A stretch of DNA of 64,000 nucleotides, taken from positions 2,281,731-2,345,730 of the forward strand of contig OZ234499.1 in the NCBI GenBank assembly GCA_965153455.1. Direction: 5' to 3'. The position numbers and the translations under genes are program-made. Of the stretch, positions 13,656 to 27,949 are shown in pieces; position 1 is the stretch's first letter; every line of letters starts with the position of its first letter. The stretch is from Sphagnum compactum (Eukaryota; Bryophyta; Sphagnopsida; Sphagnales). Under the pieces are notes generated by a model. It was not told where the DNA came from. It ran no database searches and saw only the letters and a list, made by a program, of their open reading frames with translations.

Positions 13656-16600
13656 ATGGCAGGTTTATATTGAAAAACAACCAATGCTCTGGGGGAGTCC
13701 CACTCAGGCCTCAGGCTTTTACCCCGACACAAATTTGATCAAATCGTATTTTTCTATTTTTTGGCAAAATCCCACATACGCAAACTGAATCTGAGGACAG
13801 TGCTCCACAACCGGACCCAGAAAATGATGAAAAAAATTGTCAAACAGCTGATCTGCACTGAAAATCCCCCCTCACAAACTATCCCATCATCAAGTTCGGC
13901 AGATCCGAACTCAGTGGATACCAAAGTACCTTTTGCAGGTTCCGCAGTATTTTCGATTATTTCTGGAAATATCAAAATAATTATTTTAAAATATTTTTTA
14001 TGTTTGAAATTTTTCAATATCTAAGGAAATTAAAAAGGAGTGAATTTTTTTTTTTTAAATCCGGTCTCATTATGTTTCTTAAAGAGTTTGGAGTCGAGCG
14101 AACCTACCAAAGGAAACCTGCATTTATTTATTGCTGAAATTTCATACATTATTATTTTTATTGTTGTAAGTGCGGATTTTGAAAAATAAAAAAAATAATT
14201 ATTCGGCACCCAAGCACCAAACTTGAAAGTGTACTACGGTATATACAATCCGCCTTCCGTCTTCTTAATAATAATGATGGGATGTTTGTGACCTTCTAAC
14301 CACGAGTCACCTAATTTTCCCTCTCAAAAACTTGGAAGCCCCTATTTTTAAGCAAATTTGGAAGCCAAAATTAGGGTGTGTAATTTGTACATAATAATTA
14401 TAATAATTTACACTACATCATGTTCATAATAAATTATTTTTAATACATAAGCCATTGACCTGCCCCAAAGGTGGGGGCATCAGGATTTTATTTTTATTTT
14501 ATTTTTTAATTTGGGAGGGGGTCTAGCTCTCCAAAAAAAAAAAGTACCCAAATTTTCAAAAGTACTAATTCAATTTTAAAAGGTGCATCACTTTTCCTTT
14601 TTCAAATCTGCGTGCTCCTGAAAACCAGCCTATCCTGACCCCTGGTCTACTGCAATCTGAACCGTCAGTGATTTGGTACGTGACTTCATCTTGGCCGTCA
14701 AAAGCATAACGGAATCAGCACCCCCAACCTCCCCCATACTTTAAAAAATGTACGGTTGGGATATTGTTTGTAGTACCGACTCCAAGAAACGGACCTCGAT
14801 TTGTCCCCTCGATCTGTGGAGACCACGTGACCAAACACAGTTCTGGCATGTGGATTACTTACGTGGTCAAAGTTGTTTTGATCTCTGGCATGAAATAGTA
14901 ACTAGTAACTTACTAACTTAACTTACTTACTTATTTGTTTTCACTGTTTTTTTTTATTTAGCCCAAAAAGATATCAGCAGGTTATCAACAGTTTTTTTAT
15001 GAGGACAAATTTTGTGGTTTTTTTGACAAAAATTTGAGAATTTTTTGGGAAAAAAAATTTCTTGTGTAATTTCGAATAATTTTTCTTATATTTGGAAATT
15101 TTCCCCAAATTTCTGATTAAAATTTTGAAAAAAAAAAAGAAAAAAAAAAACTCAGTAGAATGAATATAATATTTCTCTTCTCCAAAGTTCAAACACACAC
15201 ACTCTCTCTCTCTCACACACATACACAAACATGTATTTTGCCGTCTGCATAGATATATGATTTTATTTTTAATTGTTAAAAAGATGGAATATTTCTTTTA
15301 TTATAAGCTACTAGAATTCTTTGGTACAGGCCAATGGAAGTACGATATGCTTTTTAAATATTTAAAATTCCAAATTTTTCCAACACTAGTATTTATTATA
15401 AACTATATTATTTACGCCTAATTGTTGTAGTTTCACCCTATTTCCTAAATTCCTACTACTATATCGCCAGTATATTTATTTGGTGAGTATATTTATTTAT
15501 TTATTTATTTGTGCTTGCATTTCCATTTCAAGATAGAATAATTCAGCATAAACTGGAGAGGAATATCTTTTTATATTTTATATTTCAGATATTAGATGAG
15601 GTGCACACTGTTTGTGTTTTTTTTTTTTTTTTTGGCAAATTTGTGAGGTATGTGGGTTGGCTATAATCCACAAGAGGACGTAGCCAAATTTGGCTACAGG
15701 ACAGAATCCCAGTAAAACAGTTTAGGATTCATGCTATATTTTGGCGAAATGCTACAACCAATTATGGCAACATCAAGTTTTTTTTTTCCTCATGCTGTGG
15801 CAACAACAACAGTGGGTCTTTTTTTTTTGTTGCCAGGTTGCGAAATTTCACCTCCCCCCCCCCCCCCCCCCCCAAAAAAATAAATAAATAAATAAATAAT
15901 CACTGGAGTTGCAGTATTCCAATTTCTGTCAGACGAAGCCTTTAAAGGGTCTCGACAACACCCTTTTTATTACATAAAATTTCTTTAAGAATCAATTGGC
16001 ATGAGGAGATCTTAACCGGAGGTGAAACTAAACAAAGAAATCGAAAGTACATAGTAGAACTAAGGTGAACACAAAGAGCCAAAAGAAAAAATGTGAAAAG
16101 AAATTAATACTTTAGCCAATAATAATGGATCCCTGAAATCATGTCTGTAGTAGTAGTAAGGGTGGTGGTGGCTATTATGAAAACAAAATTGTCATAGGCT
16201 AGTGGACAAAGCCACGGAAACTACAAAGTTAAATATCGAGCAATAGATATAAAGCAATTAAGCCATGGTAAATGCTAGATGTTAATGCAATGACATTATA
16301 TAACTGGCATACCCTAAAGACCCAACAGCTACCAAAAAAAAAAGATTATTATTATTAGTATTATTATTGCCAATAATGTGAAACATAAATTATTATTTTA
16401 ACTGGGGTCTAGCCTACTCAATAAATTATTTTGCAATTAATTTTTTTCTGATATAAATCCAATAGCCAGCAGGCAGGCAGGGGTCAGAAGGCAGGCCATG
16501 TGGTGTCCCACAAGGGAAAGAAAAATTTAATACGAAAGATGTGAGTGAGCTCTCTCTCTGACTTCACTTACCGATATAAGCACATAATGTGGACTCTCAT

Positions 16601-17218
16601 AACCCCATCAAAGAAAGATTGATAAGTATGTAAGTAAGTAGTACGTAGTACCACAAAATTGTACCAAAAACTTGTTGTAGAGCATTCATATTTAAACACC
16701 TGATTTGCTCACTACTTGTTGTTGTTGTTGACATGGTGTGTGATGGGGTCAGTCCTTAGTCGTTTACTTTGTGTCAAAAGTAATTGTGATCTGGTGAGAT
16801 AGATGCCCTTCTTGTAATTTGTTGTCGCTACTATACTACTTACTTACTTACTTACACATCCACACATACACACACACACACATATACATATTATATACAT
16901 ACATATCAAACTCATAATTCGTGGAATGACAAAACAAATGGACAACAAATGTTCAATCATTCTGCAACTTCAATAAGAATTTTGTGTTGCATGCATTGGT
17001 GGTGGTCATGGTGCTACGGATTTGTTTGCTAAGGTCAGTCAGTACCTGCTTAATTATGTTACGTAATTGTGAGACCTGATGATGACCATTTTTGTTGGGC
17101 TGGGACCCATTTTCGCAATTGACCTTCTTAGTATGTAGTAATTAGGTTACTCATGTGTGTGTGTGTGTGTGTTTCATGTGCCAAAAGACTGTGAAAATTT
17201 CATAATGACAAACAATAA
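13656..17218. other. AT-rich intergenic DNA between the two MITE-like copies
   Basis: Contains homopolymer and dinucleotide tracts, including poly-C at about 15853-15872, a TAAA/AAAT repeat after it, and CA/CT runs near 15190-15225 and 16865-16885. Opposite-strand ORFs of equal length at about 13754-14024 are reciprocal shadows without codon bias. No transposase or other protein is recognisable, so the flanking copies are better read as two separate MITEs than as the ends of one element. Confidence 0.5.
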
Positions 17219-17485
17219 GTTACCCTTGCCCTAAGGTTAGTTTCATCATTAAATAATCCTCAAAATAGTGAAATGAAATTTTGTGAAAATATGTAGTTGA
17301 CATGTTGAAAATCATCATAATTATATCATAGGTTACATTCTGAATAATTTCGCTACTCATATCACAATACTATAATAGATGATGGAAAATATATATAATT
17401 TAAAAATTTAAAAACGAATTCATTTTTTGAAAAAAGAAATAATTATTTATTTTGTCAATCTGAAAACTGACTGTAGGTTATGGTA
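17219..17485 (-). mobile_element. MITE-like element, copy B (inverted relative to copy A)
   Basis: Reverse complement of the 13110-13370 segment with scattered differences and indels. The outer ends read CCCTAAGGTTAGTTTC at the left and GAAAACTGACTGTAGG at the right, again imperfect inverted repeats. No ORF is present. Confidence 0.6.
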
Positions 17486-20400
17486 TCAGGTTTCCCCCCC
17501 CCCCTGATTTGTTTCACTCAACCTAATAATATGTTCGTAACATCCCTTCCCCAAAAATACATCAAAGCCACAAACCAGCTTTTCAAAATCAGCATCATTT
17601 TTAGGGATTAAAATTGTCCTACAGTAATGGAAGTATGATATAAGGTATACATAAAGTTGATGTCATTGTTGGTTCTAGTGTTGAGTGGATATCAATTGTG
17701 CCGGTTACTTGTCAATGGTTCTCTCTCCAAATTCTTAATAGTCACATATGTGAAACTGAATCTTTGATTAAGGTTAACAATTTTTTTAATTAAGAATATG
17801 AATTGAAAATTCAATTAATTATTATTTTCCTTAAAACCTAATCTTAACCTTAAACTCCAACCCTAACATAAAGAACTAGTCTTTTTTTTTCCTTTGTGTT
17901 TTTGGGTTGTGCACAGGGCTGAACATGTCACACAGTAACTTCCAAAATCAGAAGGTCCCAACCAAGCCGTCAATTGGGCCATCCAAAGGAAGTTTCTTTC
18001 TTCAAATTTCATCCGTGAAAAGATAAAGAAAACATGAAACAAAATGGCCATATCTTTACACACGCAAAGGGTCTGAGTATCGACCCTTCCAGATTTTCAG
18101 CCCTTCCACTCAGCCTACCTGGCCCCACAATGGGAACCTAAAATGTGGAAGGGGTCCATACTCAGACCCTTCTCCTATACCTGAGAACTTTGGGTTTTCA
18201 GGCCAGGTCTTTGATCAGGGTTACAATCAATTTTTAACCCTAAATTTTTCAATTTGGAATTGAGTATTAGAATTTCAATTTATATAATTTTTAAAAATAT
18301 CAATTAAATTTTGTAACCCTAAACTCGGTCGAGGTTACCTTGGAAAGAACCGTGCAGATATATCCGACAGGGGCTTGGAGAGAGAAGATTGATATCCGTC
18401 TAAACAATCCTTTTGCTCCTTCGTTTACAATAGAAAACAATCTCAAATACACAACTGACTTTACCAACTTAATCCAATTTGCCTTTTACCAAAAAGCAAT
18501 CAACTCTACTAGAGATCACCATGAGCATCTGTGCAATCATTGTACATTGCACACCTCCTGGGAAGGTTGGCAATGTGTACAGCCAGTAAGTAGTAACACA
18601 CACATACACACACATGTTAAGGCTCCCAAGGAGTGAGAAAGCACTTGACCCACCTAAAAGAGGTATGTAACTTTCATTTCAGTCCTTCAAAGAGGCCACA
18701 TAAATGTCATTGATCTCCATGGATCCTTCAACAAATACCATGAGTGTACAATAACACAGTAGGGCTGTCTGACTGAGGAATTCAAAATTGCTACCAGACC
18801 TTACTTTCCTAACTAGTTGAACATTCCATAATAGAGACAATTTATGAGTACTTCAAAATTCCCACAAATTGTTACTAGCTCTCTCGTGTTTTTACCAGCT
18901 TCTTCTTATACATATGGCATTCTTTTAGTTTATTGGCTATGCCCCTCGGGTAAAGACATTGGGATGCATTCGGTGAAGGCACCAAAGTTTGGTGTCTCCT
19001 TACATTCTAGGGTCATGTGAAGTTCACTATAGAAACATTTCCAGCATAACTGAAGGATCATCATACTTGGGCTTCACCTCACCATGCCAACCACCATGTG
19101 TTTTCAGTGTTTTCAGTATGTTGAATATTTATCATCATTATGGATGTCATTTAAAAGGGCAGGTCGCCATTATGCGACGACTGGCTTGTTATCCTTGGCT
19201 TTTACATAACTACATTTATGTTCAAAGGAGGGAGGGAAACGGTGGTGTGGTTAATTACAACTCATGAGTTATCGCATCTACACCCAAAAACTAGAAAAAT
19301 TCATTTCCAAAAGAAATATTGTAGGAATAATAACTTTCACACTGGAGCCTGAAGTAATGTCAAAAGCCATAATGTAGTACCCAATCTAGTAGTGATAACC
19401 CAAAAAAAAAATTGTGCAAACTTTTGTAAAAAATTTGCAACTTTTTTAATATTGATGTCTGGTTGTATTCTAGGTACATATAATGACATTTTAACATCTC
19501 GTGGGTTAAACATAGCGTCTGAGAGGCCTCACTCAAGAAGGTGAAGGTACCAAGTGTAGGTGCTGGTTTAGCCTCTCCCTTATGGGGAGGGGGGGTTTAG
19601 TGATTGTGTGCTCTCTCACCTATGTAAAGATGATTACAATTGCAATGAATGTTTTCCTTTTCAGTACCCAACAAAACAGCCCCAAAGGATGGGGGCATTG
19701 GGGAGGGATTTGAAAGGATAGCTGAGCTTGGCATAAAGATGTGACATGAATTTCTTGGTTATAGGGGATGGTACATTCCACCACACCTGGCTAGGGCTAG
19801 TATGGCAAGGATGGCACCTTATGCATGAGGTTCTACATCTTGGGGACCGGGATATGATTTGTAAGGGTGTCTTAGGCTTCACACCAAGTAAGTACCCCAG
19901 ACCCGAAACTCCTGCAATTCAACAACCAAGCATTCAGTACCACCTCAAGCAAGGGCCCATCATTTTGATACCACATTGAGCATTGGGTCAAGCCTCGCAC
20001 AAAACAATGGCTCCTATTCGCATCAATCACTTTGGTGCACTAGCATTGCAACATGCAAAGTGCAATGGTTCAATAATAATTGGCTTCTCTTGCTAACCAC
20101 ACTTGATTTACCTAAAGAAACACTTGGCATTGAGTGTTGGAAGTATTTTGCATGATGGAGAAAGCTAGGTTATTATTATTTTGCTTCTTCTTTTCTTTTC
20201 TTTTCTTTCTTTTCACCTTACAATAAGGCCACAATCCCCCCTCCCCAACAATCATTTTTGGATTCAACTCTTGGTTGGTTTTATCCATGTATAATAGGTT
20301 TGTCATTATTGCTAGTTCACAATCCATAAATTGATAATTGAAGCCATGTTCAACATACTCTTAATTATAGATTTTGCATACCGTTCATATTAGCATTATT

Positions 20401-22340
20401 GATTTAATATTTTCAATGGTAAATAGATTTCTTATGGTCCTTAAGATTTTGAGTTGGACATCACTATTGATTAGAAGGAAAACACTTTAACCAAATCATG
20501 TGTACGTAAGTTCAAGTAAGAAATAGGAAAAAAAAACATGTTATAAAAAACAAAAGATTTGGAACACTTGAAGCAAATGAAGATTTGGTCTTTAATTTTA
20601 TGAATGGTAGTTACTTCTTGTTTGATAATGGTCACATAAGGAAGGATGTTGTTGAACAAACTAACAAAGAGAAATCAAAAGTTGGCATTGGTCAAGACTT
20701 ACTTCACACTTACTACTTTAGCAATCCATACATGTTATCATGCGGTGTCACTACTAGAGTTGTTGGCCCTACATCCCAACACGATGTCCCTACATGAGAT
20801 GTTGACTTATTATATGTCTTGAATTTGGGCATCTCCATCAAATTTCAATTGAATTTTGGGGCTTCTTGGTCCATGGAACATCTTAATTTGGTTGGGATGA
20901 TGTTAGGAGAATGTCAAGATGACAATAAGGACAACTAGGATGATAGAGATGATTATGGAACGACAAAAATGGTGACAAGGATAATGACGATGTTTACAAC
21001 AAGATGAAGGGGTTGGTACAAAGACGATTAGGACAATGGTGGAAACAACAAAAATGATGGGATGTGCTACAAGCCTCAAGGTGGATGACAAGGACATCAA
21101 GAAAGATGACATGTGTGTTAAGGTGGATGATGAAGGTGCCAAAAAGGAAAACAAGGCCAACAGGGTGAACAATGGGTGCATTGAAAGCAATGAATGAAAA
21201 ACATATGTTCCCATCACCACATTAGATTTTTGCTCTTTTCCACACCTCCTCGTTGTTCAACATTTTCTTTGATGTTCCAACATTTGCCCTATTGTTCACG
21301 TAAGTTTGAACTTTCAATTCAATAAAAAAGGGAATTTTAGGTTTTAAATAAGAAATGTAAAAAAAAATCTTTTTGGAAAGATGTCACAAAAACATTTTCA
21401 AACATCCCAAGCTAAAAGACACCATTTTTGGCAACCCTAGTTGCAACTATTGAAACAAAAGCTAATTATAAATAGTAAGGTACTAGGGTCAAGGAAGGGG
21501 TCAACACGCCTTTTTCTTCGGGTTAAGGAAACTTCATATAAAGAAACTTCATTTTGAGTTCATTTGAATGTGGCTACTGGAAATGTCACTACAAGAAAAA
21601 CATTTTGATAATGATGTTTGTGAAAGGGAGAAAAGGGCATACCCAAAGCCACAACTTTGTAATAAGTAGGCCCTTAACATCATATAGCATAATTGTAAGT
21701 GTGATTATTAAATGAGAATGGTTTTTTGAATAATATAACGATCATATGCCTAAATGTCAAAATTGAAAATTATTGGATAATTTATTATATGGGTTGAAAT
21801 CAATTTGACAATAAGGTTGAATTCACTTTTGCATTTTCATCACATCAAAGTAATTGTCGGCATGTTGTGTGCATGGCTTAGAACTTGTATGTCAAGTATT
21901 TGTTGTTGAAATTCAAGTTGTTAGTGGTTAATTTCTGAAATGCATTGAAAACAAAGCTTGTGAGGATTTTTTTGTTTCTTTTCAAATCTATGAGTAGCTC
22001 CTCTTTCACTACCTATTATATTACAATTAGGAAAGAGGTTGAATGTGTTATCTAAGTAGTTTAAAAGTTCCATGTCACATCTTATTCATTGCAAAAGTTT
22101 TTAAATATATATAAATGATTTGCATTATAATTATGACTGAAGGATATCATGTGAGATTGTTTTAAATGTGTGATTAACCTTTTTTTTGCATTTTTTGAAT
22201 TCACGATCTAAGGGAAAAATATCATGGCCTCAACCTTGGGCACATGACCATATGTTGGAAAGATTGTTAAACTGTGGAATTTGACAACTTAGCTACCGTC
22301 AAGGAAAAAGGTTGTCAAATAAAAACATGAAAGTAGAACT
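17486..22340. other. AT-rich intergenic DNA with dispersed-repeat pieces
   Basis: No gene is recognised. About 18965-19065 carries a dispersed repeat shared with about 48725-48800 (inverted) and 43845-43885 (separate entry). A CACTACAAGAAAAA word at 21587 resembles plant CACTA-transposon termini, but no matching right end was found. Short ORFs at 18340, 18989 and 20903 show no known motifs. Confidence 0.5.
18965..19065 (+). repeat. Dispersed repeat, copy 1
   Basis: The words CACCAAAGTTTGGTGTC, GGGTCATGTGAAGTTCACT and ATAGAAACATTT recur in inverted orientation at about 48725-48800. The core (AGGGTCATGTGGAGTCCACT) recurs next to the SPOUT1-like gene at about 43845-43885. It contains the small palindrome ACCAAAGTTTGGT. 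Probably a MITE-class or LTR-derived family; type not resolved. Confidence 0.5.
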
Positions 22341-22344
22341 TGTC

Positions 22345-23110
22345 TTTTATCTGCTTACCGTCATGATGCATGTTGCAACCCTAGCCTTGGGCTCACAACC
22401 AAGGCAAGGATTTGCGAAGGTGCGGGCCAATAGTGAAGCTCGGGAGTCACATTTCATGCTCCCGGGAGTGTGGGAGAGTGTGAGGGAATGAACCTTCACA
22501 CTCCCAAGTGAACTCCCACTTTGGGAGTTGGAATCCCGATGGACTCTCAAATTTTCAGAAAGTAATTGTAAAGGTCAAAACCCATTGGATTAAAAAGTTC
22601 TTTACATCATTGGAAAGCTCTTAGAACGTAGATGTCTAAAATGGGCTCGCATGACCCATTTGGGTACTTAAAACACAATTTATGGCCAAAAGAAAGGTCG
22701 GGAGTCAAATTGTCAATTTGATTTCCAACCACTAAAAGTCAAGAATCACCCTGATTTCCTTGTGTTCAGGTGGCGTGCCACATCTCGTTGGAAAGATCTC
22801 AACAAGGGTTCCACCTTTGCTGTAAACCTCACCTCAATTGGAGGTCTGCACACAAAATTATGTGCCTCCAAAGTTGCAGAAGTCCCAATTTTGGGAATTT
22901 CGGGACTCTCACTTGGGAGTCCCGAGACAAAATGACATTTTGGTGTTGGCCATGTAGCCAGGCACAGAGAATACTATAAGGGGGAAGGTGGTGGCTTCCC
23001 CCAAATCCGGGCCGTGGTGAATCTTATGAATCCGTGTTTGCCCGTGGCTCATCCGTGCACCAAAAGTGTTCCAGCTACGCATTAACCAACTTGTTGTTTA
23101 GTTTGCGCAG
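22345..23110 (+). mobile_element. LTR-like retrotransposon segment (possible)
   Basis: A GC-balanced block inside AT-rich DNA. It has repeated CTCCC(A)AGTG/GGGAGT words, a TATA-like ACTATAAGGGGGAAG at about 22971 and a downstream leader-like stretch, an arrangement like an LTR U3-R region. A diverged piece with the same words (GAACTCCTACTTTGGGA, GAATCC) lies at about 24484-24530, supporting a repeated family. I found no primer-binding site or second complete LTR. Confidence 0.3.
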
Positions 23111-26100
23111 GTCCGTGTGAGTAATTAATTTGCTTGTCAATCTTCCTAGTCCCCGACCTGGAATTCCAACACACCCTTCTACCCCCAAAGTGCTGCGAAC
23201 GAGGGAGCGCACCCTAACTCCTTCTCCTTCCATTGTCTTCACCTTTGGACTTGTAGTTGAATCCATCAAGGAGCTTGGGGGTGCGTCAATCCAACTACCA
23301 TCCTACAACAACTATAATCATGCAACAACCATTGTCATGCACATATTGTCATTGGCAAACTTGAAAGAAGACCTCCAACTACCTACAAACTTCCGGTAGT
23401 TGTTACCTACTGTTTGCAGCACCTGTAGACCTTTTGTAGCTACTACCTACCATCTACAACAATGTAACGTTCCTTGTAAACCTCAAATCTCATGTCTACC
23501 TCTTGGTTGTTGCCTTCCGTTGGTAATTATCGTCTTGTGGTATAATGCACTTTCTACTCCAAAAGCAAGTACAACAAATATTTTCATTGTAAATGAAAAA
23601 AAGGAAAACCAAATTAATGAACTAATAGTCTACATCAACTAAGAAGGAATTACTTTCCTTACCTTCTTAGAGGTTAATACAAACAATAAAAAATAATGCA
23701 CATGTTGATTCCACACAACCTTCAACCATTCTCAATTACATAAAACCAAGTATAATATTCTTCTATCTCTTCTTTTATTCTCACACACATGAGCATATTC
23801 CTAATGTTAATGATCTAATATTCTCATGATCTAATGGTCTAATGAAATCCTTCATTCCTCCCAATAAATAAATAAAAAACCTAAGAAGGATATTCACCAC
23901 ACAAAGGTTGAATCCTTATCCTCCTCTATTTCCTTATCTCTCTATATCTCCTCATCTTAATCCCTTCCACACATCCTAATTAAAGGAAATCCATCCATCC
24001 TTTGTCCATTTGAACTAATTAACCTAGATGGATTCACCCCTAATAAATAGAGAATGATAAGTATGATATTCACCATTAGCAACTAAATAGTTATTAGGTC
24101 GCCCTTATAAGTAAACTAGATTAGGATATCATTTTTATTAACTAATATTACTTCTACTAAAATTCCTCCCAGAATTAGCTTTTGATTATTCTGCCCCATG
24201 AAAGTAGTTCACTATACTGACAATACTACCGTTATAAAACACCTTCACTCTATAATTTTTTTGTAATGGTTTTACCATCTAATAATAACTACCATCCAGT
24301 GATGACACTATTGTCTCTTGGTTCACCCATAGTATTAAAAACAAATTCTACTTTTAACAAATACCAAAAAGAAAAATCAAGGACAAGTCCAAGAGATGAC
24401 AAAAGCCAAGGATAATGAAACACTCCCCGAAACCAAATCAAAAGTCGATGGGAATCAAAGGGAGACATTCAAAACCCCCCAAGTTGAACTCCTACTTTGG
24501 GAACAAGGAATCCTTATGAATTTTCAATGTTTGAAATGAAGTTTGATCCTTGAAACGACACCTTTTATAAATAAACTTTAGGTTATTGGAATGGAATATA
24601 AATATAATATAATATATTGGACTCACATATCCAAAAATATTTTTTGATTTTCCAAAATTTATGAGGATTTGAAAAGTTTGAACAAAATTACCAAGAAAAT
24701 CCTAATGACTTTAAAGCATTTTTGGAGGAACAAATAATTTTTAATTCATGTCATGGTGAAGTTTGTGTGAATATGTGGTGAGTCTTGGATTAATTTTGGT
24801 GCCAATCACATTAAACACTTTTCATTTGTTTCATGCAATTGACATGATCAAAAGGTATTTCTAAAACATGTCACATCATCCTACACATCTTGAAGTTTTT
24901 GCTCCTCGTCCCTATTGAAATAATTAAAAACATACCCCACATTTCAACATGACTAATATCTTGACAATCTTTTGAATCACATCAACAAAATGATAACCTA
25001 ACCTTCCTCCATGCCTATGTGTGTCAAATTTTCATGATTGGGATATTAGAAAATAATAAGGTTTTAAGGGAGGGAGAAGGCTAATTAAGTGCATTTTTTT
25101 AACTCAATGTTGATTTTAACACCAAAGATAAAAGTAGCAAATAAAAACACCAACCTAACAACATTGATTAACATGAGTCTTTTTAATGTAACAACCCTAA
25201 GGAAAAGAGGTTTTCAAAAATTGTGATTAAAAGTGTGCACTAATTCAAAACTTAAGATTAATTACCAACAACCAAAGAAAGTAGGTGTGAAGTAGGTTGG
25301 GTTGTTGTCCTTCATCAACTAAAACCTAGCCAGTCATTTGTTTCAACAAACCACAATAATGTTTCCTATCATTAACATCAAAGGTTAAACATGATTATAT
25401 TTCACGCATGTCACCAATATGTTACTCCTCCAATACATGTTTGTCACCCAACTCTCCATCCCATACTCCCACACCTATTTCATACCTTTCACAATAATGT
25501 TTCCTATCATTAACATCAAAGGTTAAACATGATTATATTTCACGCATGTCACCAATATGTTACTCCTCCAATACATGTTTGTCACCCAACTCTCCATCCC
25601 ATACTCCCACACCTATTTCATACCTTTTTCTTACATTTTTCGTCATATGTTTATTTTTAAAAATATTTCATACCTATTCAAATTCTTTTAATTTGCCAAT
25701 AGTCTTGAATATGACATACTTTAACTTATGCTTGTTATTTCATCACTTTTTCTTTATAATTGCATGCATTTAATCACTTGGAAGTTAAGGTGTTGGGAGG
25801 AGTTAACTATAAAAGTACTAAATTGCAACCAATGGAATTTGGTGAAATTCACTCATTCTCCACTCATTTAACTCTAAAACTCAAGCCCCTAAGAAAATTT
25901 GATAGTTTGGGCCTTATGACATGATGTTTATTACTCACAAACCAATTTCCATTTAATGCATGTTTTGTAAGGAGTACTTGGTCTTCTTTCATTTAAGATG
26001 GTGTATATGAATTCACAATACAAAAGGCAATTTGCTTACACTTGTAGAAACATAGATGTCACACCACACATGTGTCTTGTAACACCTCAAAAACCTAATA

Positions 26101-27900
26101 TATAACACAACATGAGTTAACTAATCACTACACTAGAGGTTGTAACTAACTATATATATGTTGTAATCTTGACATTAATTACAACTAACTAATGATTATC
26201 CTAATCTTGGTGCAAACAATCTTCATAGTGGTAATACAATTAGAAGTTTATTCCTATTTCCAACATTTGTGAACAGAGGAAATTAACTTCAATACTCCAA
26301 ATTTGACTCCACTCACGATGTTTAAATGGACCTAGCTTTCATGTATGACATTATAAGTGATGCTCCTAATGATGTAAAATGGGCAAAATCTAAGTCCAAT
26401 CCCAAGGTCAATGTTTTGCTTGCTTTAAACTTTACCAATAGTTTTTAATGCACCCCCACATAACTATAATTGTGTCATTATTATTTCTTTTAATTGCAAT
26501 CTCTTGAATCACAAGCGTTGTCATACCTCCTCATGATGTTGACCTGGTTAAATATTTCATTTGTAATGATTTAGTGAGCCTTGATAAATTAATGCAATTT
26601 TCTTGTTTGTTCATTGCTAAAGCAAGATCGTTCAAGGAATTATTTGAGGGGAATGGCATATGAGAATTCCACACATAGAGGTTGATGTTTTATGTGCAAG
26701 CATAATTAATTTTGGTTCAAAAACCACTACACGCATTCACCATGAAGGGGGAAGGGTTGATTCCCATATTTCCGCCTTTTTGTTCGGTGATTTTTTTTTG
26801 TAATTGATAAGCTTTGGGGTTATTGTGAAGGTAGATTGAAGTGACAACTAAGATCTGAAATGGGATCTTGAATGAAGTTTTGAATGAAATCCTAAATGAA
26901 ATGGAAGTTGTAGAAAAAAAGGTCTCAAAGTTGTTGATAATGTAAAAGCTTGTGAGAGTGCATATTTTTGTGGGACCATCATTAGCCTTAAGCTTGTTTG
27001 TTAGGGTGGGGTGTTGGGGAGGGAAAATTAAAAAATATTGTGTTTTTAATTTGTTCACAATGTTTATTACATATCCAATATTTTAATATAGTTTTTTATT
27101 CTTTTGGTTCAACATGTTCATGTTTTGTTTTGAGTTCTTCATTCATGTATTGTTCCAATGGCTTTGTAATATTTTTAGATCCTCTAATTTTTTTCCAATC
27201 TTTCATTATGTGAAAATGATCATTTTCCAATAATTAGATCACAATGATGTTTTTCTTTGAACCAAAATTGGAATATATTTTGACACAATCTTGGTACAAA
27301 TAAATGGGAAATTTTTGCAATACACATTTTAGAAACAAGGAGTAACAACGGTGAATGATGTGTTTTGAGTTATGGAATTTCATCATCAAAGAACCCAACA
27401 ACACAACTTAACATCTTTATGACATGGTATTTAAGATGTTAGACAATAACACCATGTTTGTCAAAAGGATAACTGTTACAATATTGTTCACAATATTTAA
27501 TATCACAATTCAAATGCATCAACTTCCCTTCAAAAGGTTTCTTCCAAAAATTGGATTTTGCAAAGAAGAAGGAAGTTGAGGGCACAACACATTTGGGTAG
27601 TTATCCTTGTTGATTTTTACTTTTTTCAATGAGAAAATTTAAGCTGTGAAATGAGAATATGGTTGTAAAAATGAATTTTGTATTGTTGTTGTTTCTAAGG
27701 GGGAAAGGATGGAACAATGGATCAAGGCATTATAATATTAGTGTTGCAAAAAAAACTTAACTACAAATTGGGATGAAAATCAAACAATGACAACACGTGC
27801 AAAGGTTTTTCTTTTTAACATTGTAGTTGATTGAACAATGCAATTGTTTGTTTGTATCAACACCTTTTTCTTTCTTTCCACAAGCACACAAGTGTTGTCA
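23111..27900. other. AT-rich repeat-derived DNA, no gene recognised
   Basis: No ORF carries a recognisable family signature. It contains an exact tandem duplication at 25352-25627 (separate entry) and an LTR-like fragment near 24484. The composition matches the surrounding retrotransposon remnants. Confidence 0.5.
25352..25627. repeat. Exact 138-bp tandem duplication
   Basis: Unit 1 (25352-25489) and unit 2 (25490-25627) both start CACAATAATGTTTCC and end CACCTATTTCATACCTT. I see no mismatch apart from the last two or three bases. Such identity inside otherwise decayed DNA implies a recent duplication, or an assembly duplication. Confidence 0.9.
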
Positions 27901-27949
27901 TGGTTGCTTTGTTTTCTAAGTAATCCCATATTTATGGATTCCTAATTAT

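Noticed and set aside
13754-14024. Equal-length 87-codon ORFs on both strands
   Set aside because: Reciprocal frames in low-complexity AT-rich DNA, with no motif, codon bias or splice-compatible extension.
13110-17485. A single 4.4-kb DNA transposon with 265-bp terminal inverted repeats
   Set aside because: Each 'terminal' segment has its own inverted ends and the interior has no transposase, so two independent MITE copies fit better.
21587-21600. CACTACAAGAAAAA as the left end of a CACTA transposon
   Set aside because: No matching TTTTTCTTGTAGTG right end, flanking 3-bp duplication or transposase was found; one 14-mer is not enough.
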